Assembly (NCBI RefSeq): GCF_900111765.1
Contig: NZ_FOIB01000002.1
Span: forward strand, 186,001-250,000
DNA: 64,000 bases
From: Myxococcus fulvus
Lineage (GTDB): Bacteria; Myxococcota; Myxococcia; Myxococcales; Myxococcaceae
Direction: 5' to 3'
Part shown: one piece after another, positions 27,755 to 36,989 of the stretch
How positions within the stretch are numbered: the first letter of the stretch is position 1
How the letters are laid out: every line of letters starts with the position of its first letter
Notes under the pieces: model-generated
Seen by the model: only the letters and a program-made list of their open reading frames with translations
What the model was told of the DNA's origin: nothing
Database searches by the model: none
Made by a program: the position numbers and the translations under genes

Positions 27755-28468
27755 TCAAGAACGAGCCACGCGGTGCTCGACCCCCGAGGGACCCGCGACG
27801 ACGAGGTCCGTGACGAGGCCCAGGAACAGGCCGTGCCCCACGACCCCCGCGCGCGAGTCCAGCCGCGCGGCGAGTGACACGGGCGTGTCGATGGGACCGA
27901 AGGCGCAGTCGAGGACCAGGTTGCCCTGGTCCGTGTGGAAGGGACTCCCGTCCGCGCGTGAGCGGGGTGTCACGCGCGCGCCGAGCGCTTCGAGGAACCG
28001 CTGCTGGGAGCGCCAGCCGAAGGGCAGCACCTCCACCGGCACGGGCCAGTGCGTGCCGAGCCTCGGTGACAATTTCGCCACGTCCGCGACGATGACGACG
28101 CGGCGGCTGGCCTGCGCGACAATCTTCTCGCGCAGCAGCGCCCCGCCGCCGCCCTTGATGACGGACAGCTCGGGTGCGACCTCGTCCGCGCCGTCGATGG
28201 TGACGTCCAGCACCGGATGCGCGTCCAGCGTGGTGAGCGGCACCCGCAGCTCGCGCGCGAGCGCCTCGGTGGCGAGCGACGTGGGGACGCCGAGCACATC
28301 GAGCAGCAGCCCGCGCTCACGCCGCGCCGCCAGCGCGCGCACCACGAAGGCCGCGGTGCTGCCCGTGCCCAGGCCCACCCGCATGCCCGCCTGGAAGAAG
28401 CGCTCCACCGCCGCCTCCGCCGCCTCGCGCTTGTAGCGCGCCGTCCGCTCGGCCGCGTCGTCCGCCAT
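27755..28468 (-). CDS. rpiA: Ribose-5-phosphate isomerase A
   Basis: 237 residues, start set at 28468 by AAGGAG. It interconverts ribose-5-phosphate and ribulose-5-phosphate in the non-oxidative pentose phosphate pathway. All conserved RpiA blocks are visible: [15 protein letters not shown] (phosphate loop), [29 protein letters not shown] (catalytic Asp and Lys, Glu in LREK), and VLPFGW. Length is normal. It appears as a single gene, flanked by a hairpin on its 5' side that separates it from the SBBP gene. Confidence 0.95.
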   Translation of the reverse strand: MADDAAERTARYKREAAEAAVERFFQAGMRVGLGTGSTAAFVVRALAARRERGLLLDVLGVPTSLATEALARELRVPLTTLDAHPVLDVTIDGADEVAPELSVIKGGGGALLREKIVAQASRRVVIVADVAKLSPRLGTHWPVPVEVLPFGWRSQQRFLEALGARVTPRSRADGSPFHTDQGNLVLDCAFGPIDTPVSLAARLDSRAGVVGHGLFLGLVTDLVVAGPSGVEHRVARS

Positions 28469-28533
28469 CACCCGCTCCTTCCTCACCTCGCGAGGGAAAC
28501 GTACAACGCCCCCTCGCGCCCTTCAGGGACAAC

Positions 28534-28571
28534 CTGCTTCCCACCCCGCACGGGGACAGGGTGGGAAGCAG
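28534..28571. terminator. 13-bp inverted repeat, probable terminator of the SBBP gene
   Basis: Arms CTGCTTCCCACCC (28534-28546) and GGGTGGGAAGCAG (28559-28571) are perfectly complementary with a 12-nt loop. The hairpin lies 57 bases after the stop of the SBBP propeller gene and upstream of rpiA, both minus strand. There is no strong U-tract, so termination is inferred from structure and position. Confidence 0.6.
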
Positions 28572-28628
28572 CCCGCATAGGCCCGCACCGAGCGCTCACC
28601 TGACGGCTGGCGAGCGGACGCGGGGGGG

Positions 28629-29915
28629 CTAGAAGCGGAACACGGTGGCGTCGAAGCCGCCCGCGTTGACGTTCCCGGGCAGGCTGCCCCAGGAGTAGCC
28701 CACGGCGTACACGCCGCCGTCGGCGCCCACCGTCACCGCCTGGCCGCGGTCGGAGGCGCTCGAGCCCACCTGCCGCGTGCCCAGGGGCTTGCCCGCGGTG
28801 TCATACGAGCTGACGAACACGTCGGTGCCGCCCAGCACGACGTTGCCGTCCAGCGCGCCCGACGTGTGCCCCACCAGGTGCACGCGTCCGTCCGCGCCCA
28901 CCGCGACGCCCTGCGCGTAGTCCGTCGTCGTGGTGCCTGGCTGCCGCGTCCACTGCTTGTGGCCCGCCTCGTCGTACTTCACCAGCACCGCGTCGTAGGT
29001 GCCCACGCGGACATTCCCGTCGAGCGCGCCGAAGGTGTAGCCGGAGACGTAGGCCGCGCCGGACGCATCCACGGCGACGCCCGTGCCGTAGTCATCGCTG
29101 TTCGAGCCCAGCTGCCGCACCCACTTCTGGTTCCCCGCCACGTCGTACTTCGCCAGGAACAGGTCCACCGTGTTGTTCGTGGACGTCACGCCGTCGATGC
29201 TGCCCTGCGTGTAGCCGGCGAGATACACCTCCTCGCGCGAGCTCACCGCCACGCCCAGGGCCACGTCGCCGCGCGAGCTGCCGAACTGGCGCATCCAGTA
29301 GGGGTTGCCGCCGGTGTCGAGCTTCGCCACCACCACGTCGTAGTTGCCCGGCGTCGGCGTGCCGTCGATGCGGCCCAGCGAATAGCCCGCGAGGAACAGG
29401 CCGTCCTGCCCCGACTTGCGCGTGACGGCCAGGCCCGTGGCGAAGTCATCCGTCTCGGTGCCCTCCTGCCATACCCACTGCAATACGCCCGACGCGCTGA
29501 GCTTCAGCACGAAGAAGTCCGTGCCGCCCTTGTTCACGTACGGCAGGAAGCTGCCCCACGTGTAGCCGGCGACATAGACGTTGCCCGCCGCGTCCGCCGT
29601 CACCGCGAGCGCCCGGTCATTCATCGCCGTGCCCACCTGCTGGACCCAGTGCACCTTGCCGTCCGTGCCCTGCTTCACCACGAACACGTCCTGCCCGCCC
29701 GCCGCCGGCTCCTCACCGAACTGCCCGCCGGTGTGCCCCGCGACATAGACGGCGTCACCGACCGAGGCCACGGCCAGCGCCTGCTCATCCGCGGCGCTTC
29801 CGAACTGTCGTTGCCAGACAGGTGCGTTCAGGGCTTGGGCACTCGCCAGCGGTGCGCCCAGGATGGCCACCGTGCTCGCGACACCACATGCGCCACACCA
29901 CCACTTCCGAACCAT
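28629..29915 (-). CDS. Secreted SBBP-repeat beta-propeller protein
   Basis: 428 residues behind a strong AGAGGAG site. A signal peptide (VRKWWCGACGVASTVAILGAPLASA) is followed by seven or eight repeats of about 50 residues. Each has a core such as W.RQFGS...D.A.GVAV...G.VY.AGYT.G.LDG and ends with D.FV.KYD..G. These are SBBP (seven-bladed beta-propeller) repeats. They usually form secreted propellers for binding; no catalytic motif is seen. The repeats extend to the C-terminus, with no sorting tail. Confidence 0.88.
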   Translation of the reverse strand: MVRKWWCGACGVASTVAILGAPLASAQALNAPVWQRQFGSAADEQALAVASVGDAVYVAGHTGGQFGEEPAAGGQDVFVVKQGTDGKVHWVQQVGTAMNDRALAVTADAAGNVYVAGYTWGSFLPYVNKGGTDFFVLKLSASGVLQWVWQEGTETDDFATGLAVTRKSGQDGLFLAGYSLGRIDGTPTPGNYDVVVAKLDTGGNPYWMRQFGSSRGDVALGVAVSSREEVYLAGYTQGSIDGVTSTNNTVDLFLAKYDVAGNQKWVRQLGSNSDDYGTGVAVDASGAAYVSGYTFGALDGNVRVGTYDAVLVKYDEAGHKQWTRQPGTTTTDYAQGVAVGADGRVHLVGHTSGALDGNVVLGGTDVFVSSYDTAGKPLGTRQVGSSASDRGQAVTVGADGGVYAVGYSWGSLPGNVNAGGFDATVFRF

Positions 29916-30090
29916 GGGGGACTCCTCTCGAGATGAAGGTTCCGCCCCGTACTCTGGCGCGGGGGAAGGCCCAGGCGCATCTCGCAAAGGACTCCGCACC
30001 TCCTGTCCGAAAGGTGCGACGCGGAGCGTTGCGCACTCCGCGTCATTGCGGGGGCGCGCCGACGCGTGCCCCCTGACTTCACAACTCAGC

Positions 30091-30831
30091 TCAGATGTTC
30101 CAGCTGCCTCGGACGCCCAGCATGAACGCCCCGTACGTGCCGTCATCCGCGTAGCCGAGCGGCGTCGTGGTGGTGGGCAGCGGCGAGGGCAACGTCAGCG
30201 TGGTGTCGCCCGAGCGCGTGGTGTAGCGCCCGAAGGTGGCCGTCAGGAAGGGGCCGAACGACAGCGAGTGCCCCAGGCGCCACTTGCCACCCAGCGTGAG
30301 GTTGACGAACTCGGGGCCACGCGTGCTGCTCTTCAGCTTCAGGTTGCCGGTACCGGCCTGCGTCTGCACGGGGCCGGAGTTCTCGTTGCGCAGGATGACC
30401 ATGCCGAAGCCCATTCCGACGAACGGGTCGAACGAGGCCGTGGGCGAGAAGTGATACTGGACCTGAGGACCGAAGCGAAGCTGCGAGGCGGCACACTCCC
30501 AACCCTCGAAGCAGGAGTACGGATTCTCCTTGGTGATGATGTGCGTGTAGCTGCCGTAGGCACCGATGAACCAGTTCGGCGTCACCCGGTAGCCCAGCTC
30601 CGCCACGAAGGGCACCGCGCCGTTGGCCGCGTCACTGAGCTTCACATCACCGATGGTCTGATTCAGCCGCATGCCATTCTTGTAGACGTGGCCCACGCCG
30701 GCTTGGAACCCGAGTCCGACGGTGACTTCCAAACCTGTCGGCGCACTGTACGTCGCGACTTCCTGCGCGCTCGCGCCCGCCGAACCCAGTGCAACCGCTG
30801 CCGCCAGGGCCCAACTCAGCCTTCCCGTCAT
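30091..30831 (-). CDS. Outer-membrane beta-barrel protein
   Basis: 246 residues; start at 30831 behind GGAGGGG. Signal peptide GRLSWALAAAVALGSAGASA. The mature protein is alternating strands with aromatic girdle residues (VTPNWFIGAYGSYTHII, FDPFVGMGFGMVILRN, HSLSFGPFLTATFGRY) and ends in a short strand with GVRGSWNI, as in OmpW/OmpA-like eight- to ten-strand barrels. Two Cys (SCFEGWEC) may form a loop disulfide. It is divergent from the LysR regulator at 30962, which may control it. Confidence 0.8.
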   Translation of the reverse strand: MTGRLSWALAAAVALGSAGASAQEVATYSAPTGLEVTVGLGFQAGVGHVYKNGMRLNQTIGDVKLSDAANGAVPFVAELGYRVTPNWFIGAYGSYTHIITKENPYSCFEGWECAASQLRFGPQVQYHFSPTASFDPFVGMGFGMVILRNENSGPVQTQAGTGNLKLKSSTRGPEFVNLTLGGKWRLGHSLSFGPFLTATFGRYTTRSGDTTLTLPSPLPTTTTPLGYADDGTYGAFMLGVRGSWNI

Positions 30832-30961
30832 AAACCCCTCCGTCGAGTGGAGCGTTGAATCTAGAACAAGCCGCATCTCACAAGTAAGCCGCGTTGCGTC
30901 AGGGTTTGCAGTTGTGACGGTGGGTCAGCGATGACTGTCAGGGACGTGCACAATGCGGGGC

Positions 30962-31852
30962 ATGAACGTCACCCTCGAACAGGCCCGGGCACTGGACGCG
31001 TTGGCACGACACGGCACCTTCGCGGCGGCGGCCCAGGCGCTCGGAAAAGGGCACACGGCGGTGCTCTATACACTGCGGACGCTCGAGGGACAGACGGAGC
31101 TGGAGCTGTTGGACCGCAGAGGCTACCGCACCCGGTTGACGGCCGCTGGGGAGCGGGTGCTGGAGCACTGCCGCAAGTTATTGGCAGTTGAGCGTGACCT
31201 CGAGGCGACATGTGCGGAGATACGCGCGGGGTGGGAGCCCACGTTGCGAATCGTCTTCGACGGCGTCTTCCCGGCCGAGCCACTGCTACGCGTAGTGAAG
31301 GCGCTGAGGGCGGAGGGAGCGGGCACGCGCTTCCATGTGTCGTCGGAGTTCCTCGCGGGCGTGGAGGCGGCCTTCACGCGGGACGACGCGGACCTCATGG
31401 TGTCGGTGCTGCCGCCCGCGCTGCCGGGGCTGAAGAGCTACGCATTGCCAGAGCTGGAGGCGATGCTCGTGGCCCACCGCTCCCATCCGCTGGCGAGGCG
31501 GCGGCGCGGCGTCATCAGTGAAGAAGAGCTGTCCGAGCACCTGCTGCTCACGGTGCGCGGCTCGGACCCCCGGCTGCAGTTGAGCACGGTGTCGCTGGAG
31601 CTGCGCTCCACCGTGCACCTCAACGACTTCGCGGCGAAGAAGGCGGCCATCCTGGAGGGCCTGGGCTACGGGTGGCTGCCGGAGCACCTGGCGTCGAAGG
31701 AGCTGCGGCGCGGGGAGCTCAAGCTGCTCAAGCCCGCGAGCGGCTCCACGCACGCCTTCCTCCCCAAGCTCCACCACCGCGCGGGCGTGAGGCTGGGACG
31801 CGCCGCGCGCCGCGTGGTGAAGGCGCTCACCGGCACCGAGCCGCCGCAGTAG
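30962..31852 (+). CDS. LysR family transcriptional regulator
   Basis: 296 residues. N-terminal winged helix-turn-helix: TLEQARALDALARHGTFAAAAQALGKGHTAVLYTLRTLEGQTELELLDRR, in correct register for LysR proteins, then a substrate-binding domain (LRIVFDGVFPAEPLLRVVKAL; LEAMLVAHRSHPLARR). It lies divergently 130 bases from the outer-membrane barrel gene, the classical arrangement for a LysR regulator and its target. Its inducer is not predictable from sequence. Its 3' end is only 2 bases from the convergent beta-helix gene. Confidence 0.9.
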   Translation: MNVTLEQARALDALARHGTFAAAAQALGKGHTAVLYTLRTLEGQTELELLDRRGYRTRLTAAGERVLEHCRKLLAVERDLEATCAEIRAGWEPTLRIVFDGVFPAEPLLRVVKALRAEGAGTRFHVSSEFLAGVEAAFTRDDADLMVSVLPPALPGLKSYALPELEAMLVAHRSHPLARRRRGVISEEELSEHLLLTVRGSDPRLQLSTVSLELRSTVHLNDFAAKKAAILEGLGYGWLPEHLASKELRRGELKLLKPASGSTHAFLPKLHHRAGVRLGRAARRVVKALTGTEPPQ

Positions 31853-31854
31853 CG

Positions 31855-33120
31855 CTACTTCGTCGCCGTGGTGCAGTCGCCCGACACGTTCGGCGCGGCG
31901 CGCTCATCCACCAGGTTGCCCTGGAAGACGTTGTCGTCCGCCACCACCAGCTCCACGCCGCCGCTGCCGCGGTTGCACACCACCACCGCGCCCGCGCCCG
32001 CGCGGTTGCCGACAAACTGGTTGCCGCGCAGGGTGAGCCCCCGCGTGCCCACGTCCTCCAGGTAGATGGCCGCCGCGGGTCCGCGCGTCACGGTGTTCCC
32101 CTCGAAGATGTTGCCCTCCACCAGGTCGTTGTTCGGCTGGAAGTAGTGCAGCGCCCCGCCGCCGCCCAAATCGTAGATGCCTTGCGAGTTGGGCCACGCG
32201 AGCAGCGGGCGCTGCGCGAGCGAGCCCTCGGTGGCGCCGCGGTACGCCTCCAGGACGTTGCCGCGGAAGGTGTTGCCGCGCACCACCGAGTCACGCCCGT
32301 GCGTCACACACATCGCCCCGCCGCCCGCCATGGAGGACGTGCCGTCCTGCGCGAAGCGGTCCACGTCCTTGGTGCGGTTGTTCAAGAAGTGGGAGTCCTC
32401 CACGCGCGAGCCCACGGTGAACATCAAGTCCAACGCGCCGCACTTGGCGGACACCTCGTTGTCGCGGAACACCGCGTGGCGAATCGTCACCGGCCCCGGG
32501 TAGTAGGCCCACAGCGCGCCGCGCGTCCGGTCGCGGTTGCCGTTGTAGTCGTTCTTCTTCACCTTCTCGAAGACCATGTGCTCGAAGACGGGGTCGCCGT
32601 CGCCCACCGAGCCGTCGCCGAAGAAGTTCATCCCCCACCAGCCGTGGGGATTGGTGGAGGTGAGGAGCACGGGCTTGTCCGCCGTGCCGCGCACCTGGAT
32701 GCCGCCGTACACGCGCACCTCCACGCGGCCCTCGTGGTGGTTCATCACGCTGTCGGCCGCGCCGGGGTCCACGTCCGCCTCGGAGACATCGGGGCGCCCC
32801 TTGAAGTCGAGGATGACGCCCGGCTCCACCGTGAGCACCTGGCCCTTGGGGATGGTGACGACGCCCTCTGCGTCCCCGACGACGCGATAGGGCGAGCCCG
32901 CCTCGGTGAGCGTGCCCGACAAGGTCCCCGTCACCACGGTGCCGCCGTCCTCGGGGACCTCGATGACGGGCCCGCCGTCACCACCACCCGGAGTCCCTCC
33001 GTCCTCACCGCCGGGCACCACGCCGGGCTTCTCGGGCGTGGAGGAACACGCGGCGAAGGACAACCCCAGGACCACGACCCACAAGAGGCGCTTCACGGAC
33101 TCGGAGGCGGACAGGTGCAT
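31855..33120 (-). CDS. Right-handed beta-helix lipoprotein
   Basis: 421 residues with signal peptide and lipobox FAAC, a Gly/Asp/Pro-rich linker, then parallel beta-helix coils: strings such as VTIPKGQVLTVEPGVILDF, VTIRHAVFRDNEVSAKCGALDL, SHFLNNRT, SVVRGNTFRGNV, NDLVEGNIFEGNTV and LTLRGNQFVGNRAG. The N/G/F-rich F.GN turns are typical of pectate-lyase-like/NosD-like repeat folds. No catalytic triad can be assigned, so a polysaccharide-binding or lyase role is a guess from fold. Confidence 0.8.
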   Translation of the reverse strand: MHLSASESVKRLLWVVVLGLSFAACSSTPEKPGVVPGGEDGGTPGGGDGGPVIEVPEDGGTVVTGTLSGTLTEAGSPYRVVGDAEGVVTIPKGQVLTVEPGVILDFKGRPDVSEADVDPGAADSVMNHHEGRVEVRVYGGIQVRGTADKPVLLTSTNPHGWWGMNFFGDGSVGDGDPVFEHMVFEKVKKNDYNGNRDRTRGALWAYYPGPVTIRHAVFRDNEVSAKCGALDLMFTVGSRVEDSHFLNNRTKDVDRFAQDGTSSMAGGGAMCVTHGRDSVVRGNTFRGNVLEAYRGATEGSLAQRPLLAWPNSQGIYDLGGGGALHYFQPNNDLVEGNIFEGNTVTRGPAAAIYLEDVGTRGLTLRGNQFVGNRAGAGAVVVCNRGSGGVELVVADDNVFQGNLVDERAAPNVSGDCTTATK

Positions 33121-33188
33121 GTCTGGGCGCGCTAGCACGGCGCCGAGGCGCGCCGCAAACCGCGCCCGGGCTGATAGAAGCCCGCGCC

Positions 33189-33557
33189 ATGGCGAACGAC
33201 CTCCTCGTGCTCTCCTATTCGGGCTGTTCCACCTGCAAGAAGGCGCTGAAGTGGCTGGAGGCGAAGGGCCTCTCCCCCCGCGTGCGCCCCATCGTGGACG
33301 AGCCCCCCACCCTCGCCGAGCTGGACGCGTGGATTGCGAAGAGCGGCCTGCCTGTCCGCAAGTGGCTCAACACCAGCGGGCTGAGCTACCGGGCGCTCGG
33401 CAAGGCGAAGGTGGACGCGGCGAGCGAAGCGGACGTGCGGGCCTGGCTCGCGGCCGATGGCAAGCTGGTGAAGCGGCCGGTGCTCGTCACGCCCTCGGCG
33501 GTGCTCGTGGGCTTCCAGGAGGAGGCCTGGGAGCGCGTGTTCTCCAAGCGAGGCTGA
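33189..33557 (+). CDS. ArsC/Spx family thioredoxin-fold protein
   Basis: 122 residues with the ArsC/Spx/MgsR fold: redox motif GCSTC (Cys13 and Cys16), LEAKGLSPRVRPIVDEPPTLAELDAWI, the RKWLNTSG motif and the terminal KRPVLVTPSAVLVGF. It has a CxxC at the start, as in Spx/MgsR and YffB, rather than the single catalytic Cys of classical arsenate reductase. No ars genes are nearby, so a thiol-redox or regulatory role is more likely than arsenate reduction. Confidence 0.88.
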   Translation: MANDLLVLSYSGCSTCKKALKWLEAKGLSPRVRPIVDEPPTLAELDAWIAKSGLPVRKWLNTSGLSYRALGKAKVDAASEADVRAWLAADGKLVKRPVLVTPSAVLVGFQEEAWERVFSKRG

Positions 33558-33630
33558 GGGCCGAGCAGCCGGGCGGGCGGACGTGCGCCCGTCCCTCGCG
33601 AAGCGCGGCCGCGCGTGAAGATTCCTCTCT

Positions 33631-34509
33631 ATGGAATCCAGCACCAGGCGTCCGCTCGGAGAAATCCTCCTGGAGATGGGGGTGCTCAACCGCGCCCAGC
33701 TCCGGGTGGGGCTGGTCCACCACCACGAGACGCATGTCCCCCTGGGACGCGCGCTGGTGCGCGAGGGCGTGTGCACCGAGGCCGACGTGCTGCGCGGCCT
33801 GTCGGCGCAGCTGGGCGTGGGCGCGGTGGACCTGGACCTGCAACCTCCCGAGCGCGGCATGGCGGACCTGCTGCCCGCGCGCATCGCCCGGCAGTACCGC
33901 GCGGTGCCCCTGCGCGTGGAGCTGGTGCCCATGGAGCAGGGCGAGCGCGAGGTGCTCCACATCGCTTTGCCCGCCCCCGTGTCGCTGGAGGCCGTGGACG
34001 CCGTGCGCGCCGTCACCGGCAAGCCGCGCGTCGAGGCCTACGTGGCCTCTGATTCCGCCATCACCCGCGCGCTGTCCGAGCTGTACGGCTTCGAGGAGCC
34101 CGCCGAGCCCGCCGCCACGCCCGTCCCCGCGCCCGGGGGCCACCTGCTGCTCTACGGCTGGCCTCCGGTCACCGCCGTGCTCATCTCGCGGCAGCTCGCG
34201 CGCAGCGGTTTTCAGGCCCGGGTGGCGACTCCACTGGAGGTCCTCCACACCCGCGCCAACGACGTGGTGCTCGCGCCCCTGCAGGCCATGGAGGGACTGT
34301 TGGCCGGCGAGGTCCACATCGAGGGCGCGCTCATCGTCCACGGCACGTCGGATGACGAGGGCTTCGAGCGGGCGCGGAAGCTCGGCGCGCGAGGCTTCCT
34401 CGCCAATCCCCGCGACGAGCAGCTGCTGCTGCGCGCGGTGCGCCGGCTGATTCCCGGCGGCGGCTCCTCCATCTCCGGCGAGTCCGGCTCGTCTCACCAC
34501 TCCCACTGA
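33631..34509 (+). CDS. MshEN-domain protein with degenerate receiver-like C-terminus
   Basis: 292 residues. Residues 7-75 match the MshEN (GspE N-terminal) domain: PLGEILLEMGVLNRAQLRVGL ... PLGRALVREGV, the two-part pattern that binds cyclic-di-GMP in MshE/PilB-type ATPases. About 75-140 is the second half of this domain (ADLLPARIARQYRAVPLRVE). Residues 148-275 resemble a response-regulator fold (HLLLYGWPPVTAVLISRQLARSG; FLANPRDEQLLLRAVRRL) but lack the phosphoacceptor Asp and the usual Lys. The ATPase domain is absent. A c-di-GMP-responsive adaptor is inferred. The tail is Ser/His-rich. Confidence 0.78.
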   Translation: MESSTRRPLGEILLEMGVLNRAQLRVGLVHHHETHVPLGRALVREGVCTEADVLRGLSAQLGVGAVDLDLQPPERGMADLLPARIARQYRAVPLRVELVPMEQGEREVLHIALPAPVSLEAVDAVRAVTGKPRVEAYVASDSAITRALSELYGFEEPAEPAATPVPAPGGHLLLYGWPPVTAVLISRQLARSGFQARVATPLEVLHTRANDVVLAPLQAMEGLLAGEVHIEGALIVHGTSDDEGFERARKLGARGFLANPRDEQLLLRAVRRLIPGGGSSISGESGSSHHSH

Positions 34510-34524
34510 CGTGGGCCTGGCGCG

Positions 34525-35328
34525 CTACCCCTGGAGCAGGCCCAGCGCGTCGAGCACCTCGGGGTACACCTTGCTCGCGAAGTAGCGGCCGCCCGCGATG
34601 GTGAAGTGCACGCCGTCGCTCATGCGCAGCTTCATCGGCTTCCTGAAGCCCTCGACGCGCGCCTGGAGCAGGGCCTTGCCCTTGGCGTCCGTGAAGTACG
34701 GGCGCGTGTCGACGTAGCGCGCGTCCGCGCGGGAGCCGATGACCTCGCGCTGGAGGCCCCGGATGAGGGCCAGCTTCTGCTCGAAGCGCTTGAGTCCCGT
34801 CGCGGGCAGCTCCAGCCAGATGATCTTCCGTCCCGGCGCGGCGAGCACGCTCGCGAAGGACTCGATGCGCTGACGGTACGCGTCCTCCCACTCGGGCTTG
34901 CCCCAGTGGACGGGCTTCTTGCCATCGCGCTCCAACAGGGACTGGCCATCGTTGCCACCGAGGATGACCACCACCACGTCCGGCTGGTGGCGCTTCACCT
35001 CCTCCTCGCCCACGGCCATCCAGTCGAAGAAGTCCGGACGGGCCAGCCCCGTGGAGGAGCGGGCCCGGCGCGACGCGCGAATCGTCGGATGCGCCTCCAG
35101 CCGCGCGAGCAGGTAGTCCCCGAAGCCCGTGGCGATGAGGCTGTCACCGAGCAGCAGCACGGAGCGCGGACGCTCGGCCGAGGGAGTCGCCGCATCAGGA
35201 GGCGACGCTGGCGCCGCGAGCACGGCCTCGGACGGAGGACCCGCATCCTGTCCGGAGGGAGCAGCCCAGGCGGGCCCGGTGGAGAACACGACGAGGACGA
35301 CGAACCAACCCGTGAAGCGCTTCTGCAT
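34525..35328 (-). CDS. Secreted SGNH/GDSL hydrolase (DUF459-like)
   Basis: 267 residues; signal peptide (FTGWFVVLVVFSTGPAWAA) and a Pro/Ala-rich linker, then the SGNH blocks: LLLGDS (catalytic Ser63), GLARPDFFDW, VVVILGGNDGQS (Asn block), and the Asp/His block LRMSDGVHFTIAGGRYFASKV. Variants of this family act as O-acetyltransferases or esterases on cell-wall sugars and exopolysaccharides. The DUF459 relationship is by the RPDFFDW and GGND features. The precise substrate is unknown. Confidence 0.85.
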   Translation of the reverse strand: MQKRFTGWFVVLVVFSTGPAWAAPSGQDAGPPSEAVLAAPASPPDAATPSAERPRSVLLLGDSLIATGFGDYLLARLEAHPTIRASRRARSSTGLARPDFFDWMAVGEEEVKRHQPDVVVVILGGNDGQSLLERDGKKPVHWGKPEWEDAYRQRIESFASVLAAPGRKIIWLELPATGLKRFEQKLALIRGLQREVIGSRADARYVDTRPYFTDAKGKALLQARVEGFRKPMKLRMSDGVHFTIAGGRYFASKVYPEVLDALGLLQG

Positions 35329-35404
35329 TCGGGCCGCACGCTAGCGGCACACCGCCGTCAGGTACACTCCCTTTCACGACGCCTCCCGGGGCCCACCGCC
35401 CGGG

Positions 35405-36160
35405 TCACGCCGCCGACACCTTCGGGGTGGACGTCAACCTCGCGAGCCACGGCGCCAGCAGCTTTGCGCAGGCCTCCGGGTGGGTGAAGTAGGGCACATG
35501 CCCCGCCCCCTTCAGCATGTGGTGCGGCGTCCCTGGCGGAAGCGATTGCAGCAGTCGCTCCACCGTGGAGGGCGGCACCAGCACGTCCCTGTCCCCCTGG
35601 ATGCAGAGGCAGGAGACGTCCAGTCGTCGCAGCTCGGGCGGGTGGGCCTCGCGTTGGATGGCGAGCGCGCGATGCCACGTGGTGCCGCGCTCCAGCACCG
35701 TCGTGGGGACCACCTCCGCCACCTGCGCGAAGGGAACCGGCTTCCACGCGGCCAGCCCCGCGGCGACCACGCCGGGCCGCGCCCACACGGCGATGGGCCC
35801 CATCATCCCGATGAGCAGGCCGCGCGCGCCCAGGTGCGTGGTGCGCGTGAAGGCGCCCAGGAAGGCCACGCCCCGAGCGACGCCCGCCGCGGCCAGGTAC
35901 GCCGCCACCATCCCACCGAAGGAGCTGGCCACCACCGCGTCCACCGGGCCCGCCGCGTGCGCCACCTGCCGCGCGAGCGCCCCCGCGCCCACGGCCGCGT
36001 GCGCGCCTTCTGGATACTCGACGAGGACGGGACGACAGAGGGGTGACAGCGCCTGGGCGAGCGCGCGGAAGCCGGAGCCTCTCGCCCCCAGACCGGGCAG
36101 CAGGAGCACCCTCGGCCCCTCGCCCCGCCCCATCTGTGTCAGCTGCACTTCCGAGCGCAT
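35405..36160 (-). CDS. Alpha/beta hydrolase
   Basis: 251 residues, no signal peptide. Nucleophile elbow ASSFGGMVAAY (Ser in SxSxGG form), acid residue in LCIQGDRDVLVPPST and His in KGAGHVPYFTHPEA: a complete catalytic triad with the BioH/haloalkane-dehalogenase-like layout. It starts one base after the ABC ATPase stop, so it is the last gene of that transporter operon. It may act on the imported compound; no assignment beyond the family is possible. Confidence 0.85.
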   Translation of the reverse strand: MRSEVQLTQMGRGEGPRVLLLPGLGARGSGFRALAQALSPLCRPVLVEYPEGAHAAVGAGALARQVAHAAGPVDAVVASSFGGMVAAYLAAAGVARGVAFLGAFTRTTHLGARGLLIGMMGPIAVWARPGVVAAGLAAWKPVPFAQVAEVVPTTVLERGTTWHRALAIQREAHPPELRRLDVSCLCIQGDRDVLVPPSTVERLLQSLPPGTPHHMLKGAGHVPYFTHPEACAKLLAPWLARLTSTPKVSAA

Positions 36161-36161
36161 C

Positions 36162-36989
36162 TCATTCCCTCACGGTCGCGGCGGGGAACAGCGTGACGAC
36201 GCCGCTTCTGCCCGCCTCCAGCGAGGACACCTCCGGCTCCGGGGCGGACTGCTCCCGCGCCAGCCCCAGGAAGGTCCGGGTGCGCTCATGTCGGGGCCGC
36301 TCCAACACCTGCGCGGGAGGTCCCTCCTCGAGGATGCGTCCGCCGTGCAGCACCATCACCCGCGAGGCCAGCTCGCGCGCGAAGCGCATCTCGTGTGTCA
36401 CCGCCACCAGCGTGAGCCCGTCCTCGCGCAGCCGCGACAGCAGCGCCACCAGCTCGCCCACGCGCTCCGGGTCCAGCGCGCTGGTGGGCTCGTCCAGGAG
36501 CAGCGCCTCGGGCTCCATCGCCAACGCGCGGGCGATGGCCACCCGCTGCTGCTCACCGCCGGACAGCTCGGACGGGTAGGCCTGCTCGCGATGGGACAGG
36601 CCGACCTTCGCGAGCAGCGCGCGCCCCAGCTCCGTGGCGCTCCTCGCGTCCAGGCCCCGCACGTGCCGGGGCGCCTCGATGACATTGCCCAGCGCGGTGC
36701 GGTGCGCGAACAGGTGCCACTGCTGGAAGACGAAGCCCACGCGGCGGCGGATGTTGGAGACGCCAGCGCCGCTCGCTCGCGACGCACCGGGCACGAGCAC
36801 GTCGTCCCCCACCCGGATGGTGCCCGCGTCGAAGGGCTCCAGCCCGTTCAGGCACCGCAAGAGCGTGCTCTTGCCGCCGCCCGAGGGGCCCACCAGCGCC
36901 ACCACCTCACCCGGCCCGAAGGACGCGCTGATGCCGTCCAGCACCATGCGCCCCTCGTACCGCTTGCACAGGTCCTTCACTTCAATCAT
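36162..36989 (-). CDS. Polar amino acid ABC transporter ATPase
   Basis: 275 residues: Walker A GPSGGGKST (34-42), Q-loop GFVFQQWHLFAHRTALGNV, signature LSGGEQQR, Walker B ALLLDEPTSALDPE, and switch His in VTHEMRF. This is the GlnQ/HisP-type ATPase of PAAT transporters. The ATG overlaps the stop of the upstream substrate-binding/permease fusion by ATGA, giving coupled translation. It has about 30 extra C-terminal residues beyond the core. Confidence 0.93.
   Translation of the reverse strand: MIEVKDLCKRYEGRMVLDGISASFGPGEVVALVGPSGGGKSTLLRCLNGLEPFDAGTIRVGDDVLVPGASRASGAGVSNIRRRVGFVFQQWHLFAHRTALGNVIEAPRHVRGLDARSATELGRALLAKVGLSHREQAYPSELSGGEQQRVAIARALAMEPEALLLDEPTSALDPERVGELVALLSRLREDGLTLVAVTHEMRFARELASRVMVLHGGRILEEGPPAQVLERPRHERTRTFLGLAREQSAPEPEVSSLEAGRSGVVTLFPAATVRE

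Noticed and set aside
33189..33557. Arsenate reductase of an ars operon
   Set aside because: The fold fits ArsC/Spx, but it has CxxC and no arsenic-resistance neighbours, so an arsenate-reducing role was not claimed.
34513..34543. Terminator hairpin GGGCCTG/CAGGCCC between 34509 and 34525
   Set aside because: One arm lies in the coding end of the SGNH hydrolase gene and the loop is 17 nt; too weak to annotate.
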